Shown here: piece by piece, positions 35,620 to 43,243 of the stretch | Numbering within the stretch: the stretch's first letter is position 1 | Layout: every line of letters starts with the position of its first letter | From: Actinomycetota bacterium | GTDB lineage: Bacteria > Actinomycetota > Actinomycetes > Actinomycetales > Microbacteriaceae | Direction: 5' to 3' | Assembly: GCA_013297625.1 (NCBI GenBank) | Contig: JAAFHT010000010.1 | Coordinates: 1 to 46,314, forward strand | Length of the DNA stretch: 46,314 nt | Notes under the pieces: model-generated | The model's input: only the letters and a program-made list of their open reading frames with translations | What the model was told of the DNA's origin: nothing | Database searches by the model: none | Made by a program: the position numbers and the translations under genes

Positions 35620-36162
35620 TCAGCCCGAGCGGCCTCCGGCCACAAAGCGCGCGAGCAAGGCGGCGAGCTGCGCACGCTCGGCAGGAGTAAACCCGTCGAG
35701 CGCCTGCTCGACGGCAGCGCGGCGTTCGCGGCGGCGCTCGTCGATGACGGCGCGGCCATCGTCGGTGAGGGCGATGACGCTGCGGCGGGCATCCGTCGGG
35801 TCAACCGACCGCGTGACGAGTCCGCGGTCGACGCAGTCGGCGACGACGCGGCTCGCGCGCGGCTGATCGACGCCGATGGCCGCCGCGAGCTCGCTCACAC
35901 TCGCGCCGTCTCCGATGCGATCGAGCGTCGACAGGAGGCGGTAGCGCGCCATATTGGCGAACGGATGCTCGTGCCGCCCGCCCTTCCACCCGAACGGTCC
36001 GCGGTGCCCTGTGCTCGAGCCCTCGGCGCCCGGTGCCTGCGGCGGCATCCACATCGGGCCGCCCGGGCCGCCCGGCCGCCAGCGATTGCCCGTGCGACGC
36101 AGCTCGCTGATGGCGCGCTCGATGGCAACGACGGGGTCGATGTCGTTCGGCTGCGCATCCAT
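35620..36162 (-). CDS. MarR-family regulator with Gly/Pro/Trp-rich insert
   Basis: The start is set at ATG 36162 (MDAQPNDIDPVV); a TACCGT box lies 7 nt upstream and the frame further up has poor codon use. The 180-residue protein has a MarR winged helix: RLLSTLDRIGDGASVSELAAAIGVDQPRASRVVADCVDRGLV (about 83-124) and DPTDARRSVIALTDDGRAV (the wing). Between the N-terminal helix and the HTH sits a ~40-residue Gly/Pro/Trp-rich stretch (RPGGPGGPMWMPPQ, GPFGWKGGRHEHP), unusual for MarR. It diverges from a gene for a Gly-rich small protein, the probable target. Confidence 0.82.
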   Translation of the reverse strand: MDAQPNDIDPVVAIERAISELRRTGNRWRPGGPGGPMWMPPQAPGAEGSSTGHRGPFGWKGGRHEHPFANMARYRLLSTLDRIGDGASVSELAAAIGVDQPRASRVVADCVDRGLVTRSVDPTDARRSVIALTDDGRAVIDERRRERRAAVEQALDGFTPAERAQLAALLARFVAGGRSG

Positions 36163-36169
36163 AGATGTC

Positions 36170-36175
36170 ACGGTA
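36170..36175 (-). promoter_or_regulatory. -10 box for leaderless marR-type gene
   Basis: On the minus strand TACCGT precedes ATG 36162 by 7 nt, with no Shine-Dalgarno. Confidence 0.35.
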
Positions 36176-36211
36176 CATCGATCGTGCTCGCTGAGGACGA
36201 ACAGCACCGTG

Positions 36212-36260
36212 TTGACCACCTTCGGGAATATATGTATGGTGACATTCATTGTTAGATGAC
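36212..36260 (+). promoter_or_regulatory. Promoter and candidate MarR operator in the divergent gap
   Basis: TTGACC (36212-36217), a 17-bp spacer and TATGGT (36235-36240) form a promoter for the Gly-rich gene. Overlapping its start region are two direct copies of G(G/A)TGACAT, 17 bp apart (36238-36245 and 36255-36262 region), and the short inverted pair TCAT/ATGA. The AT-rich run here is unusual for this genome and is the best place for binding by the neighbouring MarR protein. Confidence 0.55.
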
Positions 36261-36287
36261 ATGCAATCAACCGAAGGAGACACCACC

Positions 36288-36698
36288 ATGACGAACTCGT
36301 CAGAAAACCCCCAACCCACGCCCCGCAGCTGGATGCGCGCCGCCGCCTGGCGCAAGCGCGTTCTGGCGCACGAGTACTATCGCGGCCTCGACGCCACCGC
36401 TCGCGAGGGCATCAGCGATGAGGACTACGCCACGACGATGGCCACGCTCGAGGCGATGGCCCGCAACCTCGGCTGGGACGAATCGCAGGGCATGCCCTCC
36501 GGCGGCCCCGGCGGCTGGCGTGGCCAGGGCTTTGGCCCCGGCGTCGGGCCGGGCTTCGGCCCTGGTTTCGGCCCCGGCTTCGGGCGCGGCTACGGCTACG
36601 GCCGCGGCGGGTGCGGCGCCCACCACAGCGGGCGTGCCGACAAGGCCGCCCGCAAGGCCGAGAAGAAGGCCGCGCGCGAGCAGCAGGCCGCGAGCTAG
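36288..36698 (+). CDS. Small Gly-rich protein divergent from marR
   Basis: ATG 36288 is preceded by GAAGGAG (36273-36279). The 136-residue product has an N-terminal helical part with RKRVLAHEYYRGLDATAREGISDEDYATTMATLEAMARNLGW (about 22-63), then a Gly/Pro/Phe tract with repeated FGPG units, then GRGYGYGRGGCGAHH and a basic Lys/Ala/Glu-rich tail. There is no signal peptide. The Cys-x-x-His-His near residue 107-111 could bind metal. The Gly-rich character is shared with the insert in the neighbouring MarR protein. No family is recognised. Confidence 0.75.
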   Translation: MTNSSENPQPTPRSWMRAAAWRKRVLAHEYYRGLDATAREGISDEDYATTMATLEAMARNLGWDESQGMPSGGPGGWRGQGFGPGVGPGFGPGFGPGFGRGYGYGRGGCGAHHSGRADKAARKAEKKAAREQQAAS

Positions 36699-36764
36699 CG
36701 AACTCTGCGACACCAGCGGGGCGGGCACATCGTTCTCGCCCCGTTGTCGTGTCAGGGTAGAGCC

Positions 36765-37604
36765 ATGACCTCGACTGCCGATAAAGCCGCCGCCCTCGCC
36801 GCCTTGCACGTGCCGGGCGATCCGCTCATCGTCGTCAACGTGTGGGACGCCATGACGGCCCGCATCGTCGCCCGCACCCCAAGCGTCAAGGCACTCGCGA
36901 CCGCGAGCCACTCCGTCGCGTTCTCGCTCGGCGTTGACGACGGCGAGGGCATGACGGTCGACATGGCGCTCGGCGTTGACGACGGCGAGGGCATGACGGT
37001 CGACATGGCGCTCGGCGCCGCCCAGCGCATCGCGGCCTCAATCGACCTGCCCGTGAGCGTCGACTTCGAGCGTGGCTATGCCCCCGACGCGAGCGGCGTC
37101 CGCGACAACGTCGCCCGGCTCATCGAGGCAGGCGCCGCCGGCCTCAACATCGAAGACTCCCTCGCCGGCGCCCGCAGCGAGCGCCGGCCGATCGCCGAGG
37201 CCGCCGCACGAGTCGCCGCCGCGCGGGCTGCCGCCGACGCCGCGGGGGTTCCCCTCGCGATCAACGCGCGCACCGACACTCTCGCGGGCTCGCCCGACAA
37301 CTGGAGTGAAGCCATCGACCGCGCCAACGCCTACGTCGATGCGGGCGCCACGAGCATCTTCATGCTCGGTCTCGTGACCGAACAGCAGCTGACGGATGCT
37401 GTGGCCGCCGTGCGTGCGCCGATCGCTGTTTTCGCGCATCCGGCCTACCACTCGCTCGAGCGTTTGGCCGAGCTCGGCGTGGGCCGCATCTCGTTCGGCC
37501 CTCAAGTGCTGGGTCTGACGCTGCAGCACCTCGCCACCGCAGCCGCCAAGCTCACCGCGCGCGGGGATTACCCGGCTGAGCTCAGCTACCGTTACGAGTT
37601 GTGA
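36765..37604 (+). CDS. PEP mutase/isocitrate lyase-family enzyme with internal duplication
   Basis: The 279-residue protein is a cytosolic PEPM/ICL-family TIM-barrel (oxaloacetate decarboxylase/methylisocitrate lyase-like): PLIVVNVWDAMTARI, then the loop LGVDDGEGMTVDMA, LPVSVDFERGY (metal-binding Asp/Glu) and GAAGLNIEDSLAG. The ICL catalytic KKCGH motif is absent, so it is of the PEPM type. The loop is present twice in exact tandem (residues 55-68 and 69-82), an in-frame 42-bp duplication not expected in the family. ATG 36765 is used; CAGGGT 6 nt upstream may be a leaderless -10. The last bases overlap the next gene (GTGA). Confidence 0.82.
   Translation: MTSTADKAAALAALHVPGDPLIVVNVWDAMTARIVARTPSVKALATASHSVAFSLGVDDGEGMTVDMALGVDDGEGMTVDMALGAAQRIAASIDLPVSVDFERGYAPDASGVRDNVARLIEAGAAGLNIEDSLAGARSERRPIAEAAARVAAARAAADAAGVPLAINARTDTLAGSPDNWSEAIDRANAYVDAGATSIFMLGLVTEQQLTDAVAAVRAPIAVFAHPAYHSLERLAELGVGRISFGPQVLGLTLQHLATAAAKLTARGDYPAELSYRYEL
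36927..37010 (+). repeat. Perfect 42-bp tandem duplication inside the PEPM-like gene
   Basis: Bases 36927-36968 are repeated exactly at 36969-37010, and a third copy begins with its first 7 bases (37011-37017). It adds 14 residues without breaking the frame. The lack of any mismatch means it is very recent, or an assembly artefact. Confidence 0.95.
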
Positions 37605-38089
37605 GCCTCGACGACACCGACGACAACCCCGACCGCTCTGGCGCGGGCTGGCAGCCCATGGTCGACAAGCCAGGCTACGAACAGTGGTTCGACGGCGCCG
37701 AATGGCGCGGCCGCCCGCACCGCGAGCCCGACCCGTTCTCGGCCTTCACCCCCGACCTGACTCGCAGCCTGCGGCCCGGACCCAATCGGGCCGCTCGCGT
37801 CGCCCGGCTCGGCATCGTCGGCATTCTCCTGAGCTTCGTTCTTCAGACTCTCGTCGCAACCGACACCATCACGGCGCCCAATGTCGAGCAGATCACCCTT
37901 GTTGTCGCATCACTGATCATCGCGGCCTCGATCGGAGTGGGCACCGCGGTGGCTTCGGCCCTCGCGATTCGCGCCGCGCCCCGGCTCGGCGGGCGCGCGA
38001 TCGCCTCGCTCGCGCTGGGCACGAGCATTCTGCTCGGCCTCGCTCCCGTGTTGTTGCTCGTGGCGATCGGCCTCGCGGGCGGCGTCTAG
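37601..38089 (+). CDS. Small membrane protein with DUF2510-like N-terminus
   Basis: GTG 37601 overlaps the preceding stop (GTGA). The 162-residue product begins with a cytosolic WxPM...PGYEQWFDGAEWRGRP segment (about 17-41), like the short Trp-rich DUF2510 module (usually GWYPDP...RWWDG..W) of actinobacterial membrane proteins. Three hydrophobic helices follow (about 68-90, 97-125, 134-160). It is a membrane protein of unknown role, coupled in translation to the PEPM-like enzyme. Its stop lies 12 bp from the convergent crtEb stop. Confidence 0.7.
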   Translation: MSLDDTDDNPDRSGAGWQPMVDKPGYEQWFDGAEWRGRPHREPDPFSAFTPDLTRSLRPGPNRAARVARLGIVGILLSFVLQTLVATDTITAPNVEQITLVVASLIIAASIGVGTAVASALAIRAAPRLGGRAIASLALGTSILLGLAPVLLLVAIGLAGGV

Positions 38090-38101
38090 CAGCCCGCTGG
38101 G

Positions 38102-38965
38102 TCAGCGGTTGATGGCCCAGTAGATCATGAGCATCGTGACGATCGCACCCGCGATGAAGTTGAGCAGCAAGAAGCGCTTCCAGCCACGGTTGGCCGACTC
38201 GGCGGTCTCGTCGGTGATCATCCAGAACTGAGCAGTGATGATCACGTAGGGCACCGCGGCGAGGGCAGCGAGCGGCCCCGGCCAGTCGGTGCCGAGCAGC
38301 AAGAGGCCCGCGAGCGTGTAGGCGCCCACAGCCATCCGGGTTGTCGCGCGCGCGCCGATGACGGTCGCGATCGAGGCGAGCCCGCCCTCGCGATCCGCGA
38401 TGACATCTTGAACCGCGCCGAAGGCGTGCGAGGCGATGCCCCACAAGAAGAACGACACGAGAATGAGCCACAGTGCGGGCGTGAAGATCGCCCCCGCGAG
38501 CACGAGACCGTAGACGGCGGGGCTCACGAAGTGGGTCGATGACGTCACCGAGTCGAGGAACGGCTTCTCCTTGAACCGCAGCCCCTTCGCCGAGTAGGCA
38601 ATCACGGCAAACACGCTCACCGCGAGCACGAGCCACGATAGCGGCGAGCCGAGCGCCGCAAGGGCAACGAGAAATGGCACGTTCGTGATGACCGCGGCCC
38701 ACAGCGTTGTGCGGTGGATGCTCGGGTCGAGCAAAGCCCCCTCAACGCCGCCCTTGCGCGGGTTGCGCAAGTCGCTCTCGTAGTCGAAGACGTCGTTGAT
38801 GCCGTACATCGCGAGGTTGTACGGAATCAGAAAGTAGATCGTGCCGATGATGAACGCGGCGTCAATGCGGCCCGTCGTGAGCAGGTAGGCCGCGGCGAAC
38901 GGAAACGCCGTGTTGATCCAGCTCAGGGGGCGCGAGCTGACGAAGAGTTGACCGAGGGTCTTCAC
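38102..38965 (-). CDS. crtEb: Lycopene elongase (UbiA-type prenyltransferase, CrtEb-like)
   Basis: The 287-residue membrane prenyltransferase has the UbiA Asp-rich motif NDVFDYESD (about 56-64) and a second Asp motif DVIADREGGLAS (about 187-198), eight to nine transmembrane helices and the NTAFPFAAAYLLTTG start typical of CrtEb/LbtBC enzymes. These add C5 units (from DMAPP, with hydration) to both ends of lycopene, giving C50 precursors such as flavuxanthin. It is the last gene of the crt operon, its start overlapping the crtYf stop (ATGA). Context and motifs both support C50 carotenoid synthesis. Confidence 0.88.
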   Translation of the reverse strand: MKTLGQLFVSSRPLSWINTAFPFAAAYLLTTGRIDAAFIIGTIYFLIPYNLAMYGINDVFDYESDLRNPRKGGVEGALLDPSIHRTTLWAAVITNVPFLVALAALGSPLSWLVLAVSVFAVIAYSAKGLRFKEKPFLDSVTSSTHFVSPAVYGLVLAGAIFTPALWLILVSFFLWGIASHAFGAVQDVIADREGGLASIATVIGARATTRMAVGAYTLAGLLLLGTDWPGPLAALAAVPYVIITAQFWMITDETAESANRGWKRFLLLNFIAGAIVTMLMIYWAINR

Positions 38966-39279
38966 GACTCCCCATCATGGTGGCTCGGTTGACGACGAAG
39001 TAGCTCCCACACCGCGGGCAACAACACGAGCGCAGCGACCGTGTAGGCGAAGTCTTCGATGGGAGCGATCCCGATGAAGACCCCGCTAATCAAGCTGTCG
39101 TCATAGGCCACGAGTCCGGTGCCGATGATGACGTTGTCGAACATCGCAGTGAGTGTGAGCATGAGCACGGCCGCGAGACCCACCGCGCGCCAGCGCGGCG
39201 CCCGCCGCACCACGACAGCCGCGATTGCGACGATCGCCACGATGCCCAGAAAGACGACGTTGAGAAGGGTGTAGGTCAT
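38962..39279 (-). CDS. crtYf: Carotenoid cyclase subunit (CrtYf/Yd-like)
   Basis: The 105-residue protein starts at MTYTLLNVVFLG (ATG 39279, overlapping the crtYe stop as ATGA); an upstream in-frame extension is only shadow coding. It has three transmembrane helices and the cyclase-domain pattern TAMFDNVIIGTGLVAYD (about 43-59) and GIAPIEDFAYTVAALVLLP (about 67-85), where PIEDF is the conserved cyclase motif. In C50 producers this subunit forms a heterodimeric cyclase with the preceding one, closing both ends of the elongated carotenoid. Ring type (epsilon, gamma or beta) cannot be read from sequence alone. Confidence 0.85.
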   Translation of the reverse strand: MTYTLLNVVFLGIVAIVAIAAVVVRRAPRWRAVGLAAVLMLTLTAMFDNVIIGTGLVAYDDSLISGVFIGIAPIEDFAYTVAALVLLPAVWELLRRQPSHHDGES

Positions 39280-39647
39280 CCGCCAACACCCGTCGTCGAT
39301 GGGGCAGTGGATGCTCGCCGCGACCACCGGCCGTCGAGCCAGTCACCCGCCGCCGTGTAGGCGTTCATCGTGTTGTAGCAGAGCAGCGTCAAGAAGAAGA
39401 CCTCTTCGATCGGCAGCTCGGGCCCAATCAGCAGGCCCGTCATGAACTCGGTTTGGCCGCGAAAGAAGATGCCGAGAAAAATGCCGCCGAGATCCCACAG
39501 CAAGAAGAACGCAACCCCGAGCGGCAACACGATCGAGGCGCGTCGCGCGTCACGCCAGAAGAACAAGCGAAAACGGCGATCAAGCAACACCATGCCCGTG
39601 ATCGACACGGCGAGCGCCGCGAGGTACGCGAAGTTGATCAGGCTCAT
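39276..39647 (-). CDS. crtYe: Carotenoid cyclase subunit (CrtYe/Yc-like)
   Basis: ATG 39647 is the start (MSLINFAYLAALAVS); the open frame continues 5' into crtI as shadow. The 123-residue membrane protein has DRRFRLFFWRDARR (about 23-36), FFLLWDLGGIFLGIFFRGQTEF (split over about 47-68) and the cyclase motif LPIEEVFFLTLLCYNTMN (about 78-95), the PxE(E/D)xxF pattern of heterodimeric lycopene/C50 cyclases. It follows crtI by 19 bp and overlaps crtYf by four bases, so the two subunits are made together. Confidence 0.86.
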   Translation of the reverse strand: MSLINFAYLAALAVSITGMVLLDRRFRLFFWRDARRASIVLPLGVAFFLLWDLGGIFLGIFFRGQTEFMTGLLIGPELPIEEVFFLTLLCYNTMNAYTAAGDWLDGRWSRRASTAPSTTGVGG

Positions 39648-39666
39648 GGGCGACCGAAGCTGGAGG

Positions 39667-41253
39667 TTAGGCCGCGGCCGTCGATGAGACGGCAGCGGGT
39701 CGCACGGTCGGCTCGAGAGGCTCGGCCAGCGCGCCGGTTGAGGTGTCGCCGCGCAGTCGCTTGATGAGCACTTCGGCGCTGATGAGGCACATCGGCAATC
39801 CAATGCCCGGAATCGTGGAGCCGCCGGCGTAGTACAGCCCGTCGACCTTCTTCGAGACGTTGCCGGCGCGGAAGAACGCACTCTGCGAGAGGATGTGCGC
39901 CGGCCCGAGGGCCGTGCCCCGCCACGCGTTGAGGTCGGCGTTGAAGTTGCCCGGCCCGTAGGTGCGCCGCACGACAATGCGGTCGGCGAGGTCAGGAATC
40001 TTGGCCCAGTCGGCGATCTGCGCGATGATGCGGTCGCCGTAGACCTCGAGAGGCGTGTCGCCATCGCCGTCGACATCGCCGCGACCAAACGACAGCTCGG
40101 CGGGCGCCGGCACGAGCACGAAGACGTTCTCGTGGCCCTCGGGCGCGACCGAGGGGTCGACCCCGCTGGGCTTGCAGATGTACAGCGAGGCCGGGTCGGG
40201 CAGCGTCGGCTGCGGGCCAAAGATCGCCTCGAAGTTCTCGCGCCAGTTGGCCGTGAACAGCAGAGTGTGGTGCTCAAGCTCGGGGAGCTCGCCCTTGACG
40301 CCCAAATACATCAGCAGGGCGCTCGGGCCTGCCGTCTTCTTGTCCCAGTACTCCTGGGGGTAGGTCTGCAGCTCGGCGGGCAGCAACTGGGTTTCGGTGT
40401 GGTGCAGGTCGGCGGCCGAGACGACGATGTCGGCCTCGAGCACCTCGCCCCCCTCGAGCTCGACTCCGGTGGCCTTCTTCGTCACCGGGTCAACGATGAT
40501 GCGCGCCACGGGCGACGAGGTGCGGATGCTCACACCCTGCTCTTCGGTCACCGCCGCGATGCGCTCGATGAGCTTCGTGAATCCGCCCATCGGATACAGC
40601 ACGCCATCGGTGAGGTCGAGGTGTGACATGAGGTGGTACATGCTCGGCGTCAAGAAGGGCGATGAGCCGAGGAACACCGCGGGGTAGCCGAGAATCTGGC
40701 GCAAGCGCAGGTCGGTGAATCGCTTCGCGACGTAGGCGTCGAGATTTTGCAGCAGCATGCGCACGAGCTTCGCGGTGCGCTTGAGCACGTCGCCACGAAT
40801 CAGGGGGCCGAACGACTGAAAGCTCGTGTAGAGAAAGCGCTTCTTGGCCATCTCGTAGGTGTCGAGGGCCGAATCGAGGTACTTCTCGAGCTTGGCGCCC
40901 GCGCCCGGCTCGATCGACTCGAAGAGGGCGACGTTCTCGGCCCGCGAGGCCGCGATGTCGGTGGGGGTGTCAAAGCCCTGGGTGATGACCCGGTAGCCGG
41001 GGTCAAGCTGAACGAGCTGCAACTGCTCGGCCGCACTTGTGCCACACAGCTTGAAGAAGTGGTCGAACACCTCGGGCATGAGATACCACGAGGGGCCCAT
41101 GTCGAAGCGGAAGCCGTCTTTCTCCCACGAGCCGGCGCGGCCGCCCACCTCGGGCTGCTTCTCGACGAGCGTGACGGTGTAGCCATCGCGCGCGAGCAAA
41201 GCGGCGCTCGACAGCCCGGCGATTCCTCCACCAATAACGACGACGCGAGTCAT
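39667..41253 (-). CDS. crtI: Phytoene desaturase
   Basis: CrtI desaturates phytoene (C40) in four steps to lycopene, using FAD. The 528-residue protein has the FAD motif VVVIGGGIAGLSSAALLA at 4-21, EKQPEVGGRAGSW and FRFDMGPSWYLMP, and the C-terminal signature GLYYAGGSTIPGIGLPMCLISAEVL. It ends with a Pro/Ala-rich tail. Start at ATG 41253 overlaps the crtB stop (ATGA). Four-step desaturation to lycopene is inferred from the presence of elongase and cyclase genes downstream. Confidence 0.94.
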   Translation of the reverse strand: MTRVVVIGGGIAGLSSAALLARDGYTVTLVEKQPEVGGRAGSWEKDGFRFDMGPSWYLMPEVFDHFFKLCGTSAAEQLQLVQLDPGYRVITQGFDTPTDIAASRAENVALFESIEPGAGAKLEKYLDSALDTYEMAKKRFLYTSFQSFGPLIRGDVLKRTAKLVRMLLQNLDAYVAKRFTDLRLRQILGYPAVFLGSSPFLTPSMYHLMSHLDLTDGVLYPMGGFTKLIERIAAVTEEQGVSIRTSSPVARIIVDPVTKKATGVELEGGEVLEADIVVSAADLHHTETQLLPAELQTYPQEYWDKKTAGPSALLMYLGVKGELPELEHHTLLFTANWRENFEAIFGPQPTLPDPASLYICKPSGVDPSVAPEGHENVFVLVPAPAELSFGRGDVDGDGDTPLEVYGDRIIAQIADWAKIPDLADRIVVRRTYGPGNFNADLNAWRGTALGPAHILSQSAFFRAGNVSKKVDGLYYAGGSTIPGIGLPMCLISAEVLIKRLRGDTSTGALAEPLEPTVRPAAVSSTAAA

Positions 41254-42155
41254 GACGATGCTCCGATCGAATGGGATGCTGCGGCAGGGTGCGAGCGCGG
41301 TGTGCGGCCCGCGAGCGCCCCGAGCGCAATACGCGCCTTCACGGGGTCAGGCACGCGCACGCGAGCGCGGATGAGCTGTGTGGCAGGAGTGCGACGCAAG
41401 CGCACCGAGAGTTCGGCGAACAGGCCCTGAGCGAGAGCAACCGCGCGGCGGCTGCCTTTCGGCAGCTCAGGAATCACCGCGGCCGACGTGCGCAAGTCAG
41501 CATCGATGTCGTCGAGCAACCGCACCTTGTCCTCCTCGGTGAACGAGCCAACGCTCACCCCAGGAAAATAGCTGCGGCCGAGCGTCTCGAAGTCGGCCGA
41601 GAGGTCGCGCAAGAAGTTGACCTTCTGGAAGGCCGCTCCGAGCGCGCGAGCACCGGCCACGAGACGATCATTCTGTTCGTCGTCGATGTTCATACCCTGA
41701 ACGAACGCTCGCAGACACATGAGTCCGACGACCTCGGCCGAGCCATAGACGTAGCGGTCGAAGCTTTCTTGATCGTGCTCGGTGTCGGTGAGGTCCATGC
41801 GCATCGAGTGAAAGAACGGCTCGGTGAGCTCTTGGCCAAAGCCCACCTCGCGGGCCGAGCGCGCAAAAGCGTGCACCACGAGATTGGTGCTGTAGCCCGA
41901 GGCCATCGCCGCGTTCGTCTCGGCCTCGAACTCGTTGAGGTAGCGCGCCGCGTGCACACCGTCGAGCCCAGCCTCGGTGACACCACCGTCGACGATCTCG
42001 TCGGCGACCCGCACGAGAGCGTAGATGTTCTCGACGTGCTGACGCACTGCCGGGTCGAGCAAGCGCGAGGCGAGCCCGAATGAGGTCGAGTATCGACGGA
42101 TGACCACACCGGCCGTCTCGTCGGCGACGCGGTCATACAAGCTCAAGCGGTTCAT
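41250..42155 (-). CDS. crtB: Phytoene synthase
   Basis: CrtB condenses two GGPP to phytoene. The 301-residue squalene/phytoene synthase-family protein has SFGLASRLLDP, the first Asp-rich motif RVADEIVDGG (about 48-57), EPFFHSMRMDLTDT (about 119-132) and the second motif VNFLRDLSADFETLGRSYFP (about 178-197). It starts with ATG at 42155 overlapping the crtE stop (ATGA) and ends overlapping crtI, so crtE-B-I form a tightly coupled unit. Confidence 0.93.
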   Translation of the reverse strand: MNRLSLYDRVADETAGVVIRRYSTSFGLASRLLDPAVRQHVENIYALVRVADEIVDGGVTEAGLDGVHAARYLNEFEAETNAAMASGYSTNLVVHAFARSAREVGFGQELTEPFFHSMRMDLTDTEHDQESFDRYVYGSAEVVGLMCLRAFVQGMNIDDEQNDRLVAGARALGAAFQKVNFLRDLSADFETLGRSYFPGVSVGSFTEEDKVRLLDDIDADLRTSAAVIPELPKGSRRAVALAQGLFAELSVRLRRTPATQLIRARVRVPDPVKARIALGALAGRTPRSHPAAASHSIGASS

Positions 42156-43222
42156 TTCACCCGTTTCAAGACGGTCTCAGCGACGGGGTGCAGTTCGTCG
42201 CGCAGCGACGAAGGAATGTGCGGCTCGGCGAGGCGAGCGAGCGCGCGGTTGGCGTACCCGCGTGCGAGGTCGTCGGCAAAGGCGCGGGCGCCACACTCGA
42301 TGAGCAGCGAGCGCGCTTCGGCGGCTTCGTCGACGCTGAGGTCGGCTTTGCCGATCAAGTCACACAGTCGCGCCCACGCGGGCGTCGAACACGCGAAGGC
42401 GATCATGACGGTGCGCTTGCCCTCGCGCAGATCACCGATCGTGGTCTTGCCGGTCGACTCTTCTTCGCCGAAGACGCCGAGCACGTCATCCACAATCTGA
42501 TAGGCAATGCCGATGTCGCGACCGAAGTCTCCGAGGGTGGCGACCGTCTCTTCACTCGCCCCGGCGAGAATCGCTCCGGCTTGCAGCGGCGTCTCAAACG
42601 AGTAGACCGCGGTCTTGAGGCGTTCCATCGTGAGAATGTCGTCGACCAAGGGCATCTCGGGGTCGATCGAGAAGTCGACATCGATGAGCTCACCCGCGGC
42701 GCTGGCAAACATGGCTTCGTCAAGTACGTCGAGCAATCGCTCGCGCAAGGGTGACTGCACCCCGCTCTTGTCGATCAAGCGATACGCGTTGAATAACGCA
42801 AGGTCGCCCGCAATGACGGCGGCCGACACACCCCGGTGTTCGGCGATCTCGACGCTTGCGCCGCGATCAACCGCGTGGTCGCGATACGCGCCGGAGATGT
42901 TCGGGATGCCCCGCCGCACAAAATCACGATCGATCACGTCGTCGTGCACGATGAGCGCGGTGTGCAGCAACTCGAACGACGCGCCCACATAGGCCGCGGC
43001 ATCCATGTCGGTGCCCCCGAGTCCGGCATAGGCCGCCATGACCATGCGAGGGCGGAATCGCTTGCCGCCCTGGGTGTTGCGCTCAAGCAGGCCCCACAAG
43101 TGCAAATAGTGGTCTCCCAGGGGAGCCGCCCGCTTCTTGGATAGGCTGAAGAAGCGCTCCAGCACAGCGTCGACCATGGCCGCTCGCGACTCTGCGATCG
43201 CCTCCAGGTCGTTCCTCTTCAC
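42152..43222 (-). CDS. crtE: Geranylgeranyl diphosphate synthase
   Basis: This isoprenyl diphosphate synthase supplies GGPP for the carotenoid operon. The 356-residue protein has QGGKRFRPRMVM, the first Asp-rich motif HDDVIDRDF (DDxxD) with ALIVHDDVIDRDFVRRG around, and the second QIVDDVLGVFGEEESTGK (DDVLG). Residues before the first motif lack a bulky aromatic pair visible by eye, so chain length is assumed from context. The start is GTG 43222, 6 nt downstream of a TAGTCT box and 21 bp from the divergent idi start; leaderless transcription is likely. Confidence 0.9.
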   Translation of the reverse strand: MKRNDLEAIAESRAAMVDAVLERFFSLSKKRAAPLGDHYLHLWGLLERNTQGGKRFRPRMVMAAYAGLGGTDMDAAAYVGASFELLHTALIVHDDVIDRDFVRRGIPNISGAYRDHAVDRGASVEIAEHRGVSAAVIAGDLALFNAYRLIDKSGVQSPLRERLLDVLDEAMFASAAGELIDVDFSIDPEMPLVDDILTMERLKTAVYSFETPLQAGAILAGASEETVATLGDFGRDIGIAYQIVDDVLGVFGEEESTGKTTIGDLREGKRTVMIAFACSTPAWARLCDLIGKADLSVDEAAEARSLLIECGARAFADDLARGYANRALARLAEPHIPSSLRDELHPVAETVLKRVK

Positions 43223-43228
43223 CTGAGC

Positions 43229-43234
43229 AGACTA
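43229..43234 (-). promoter_or_regulatory. -10 box for leaderless crt operon
   Basis: On the minus strand TAGTCT precedes the crtE GTG (43222) by 6 nt. It occupies the middle of the 21-bp gap to idi, and its -35 must lie within the first codons of idi. Confidence 0.45.
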
Positions 43235-43243
43235 CCCCGCCCC

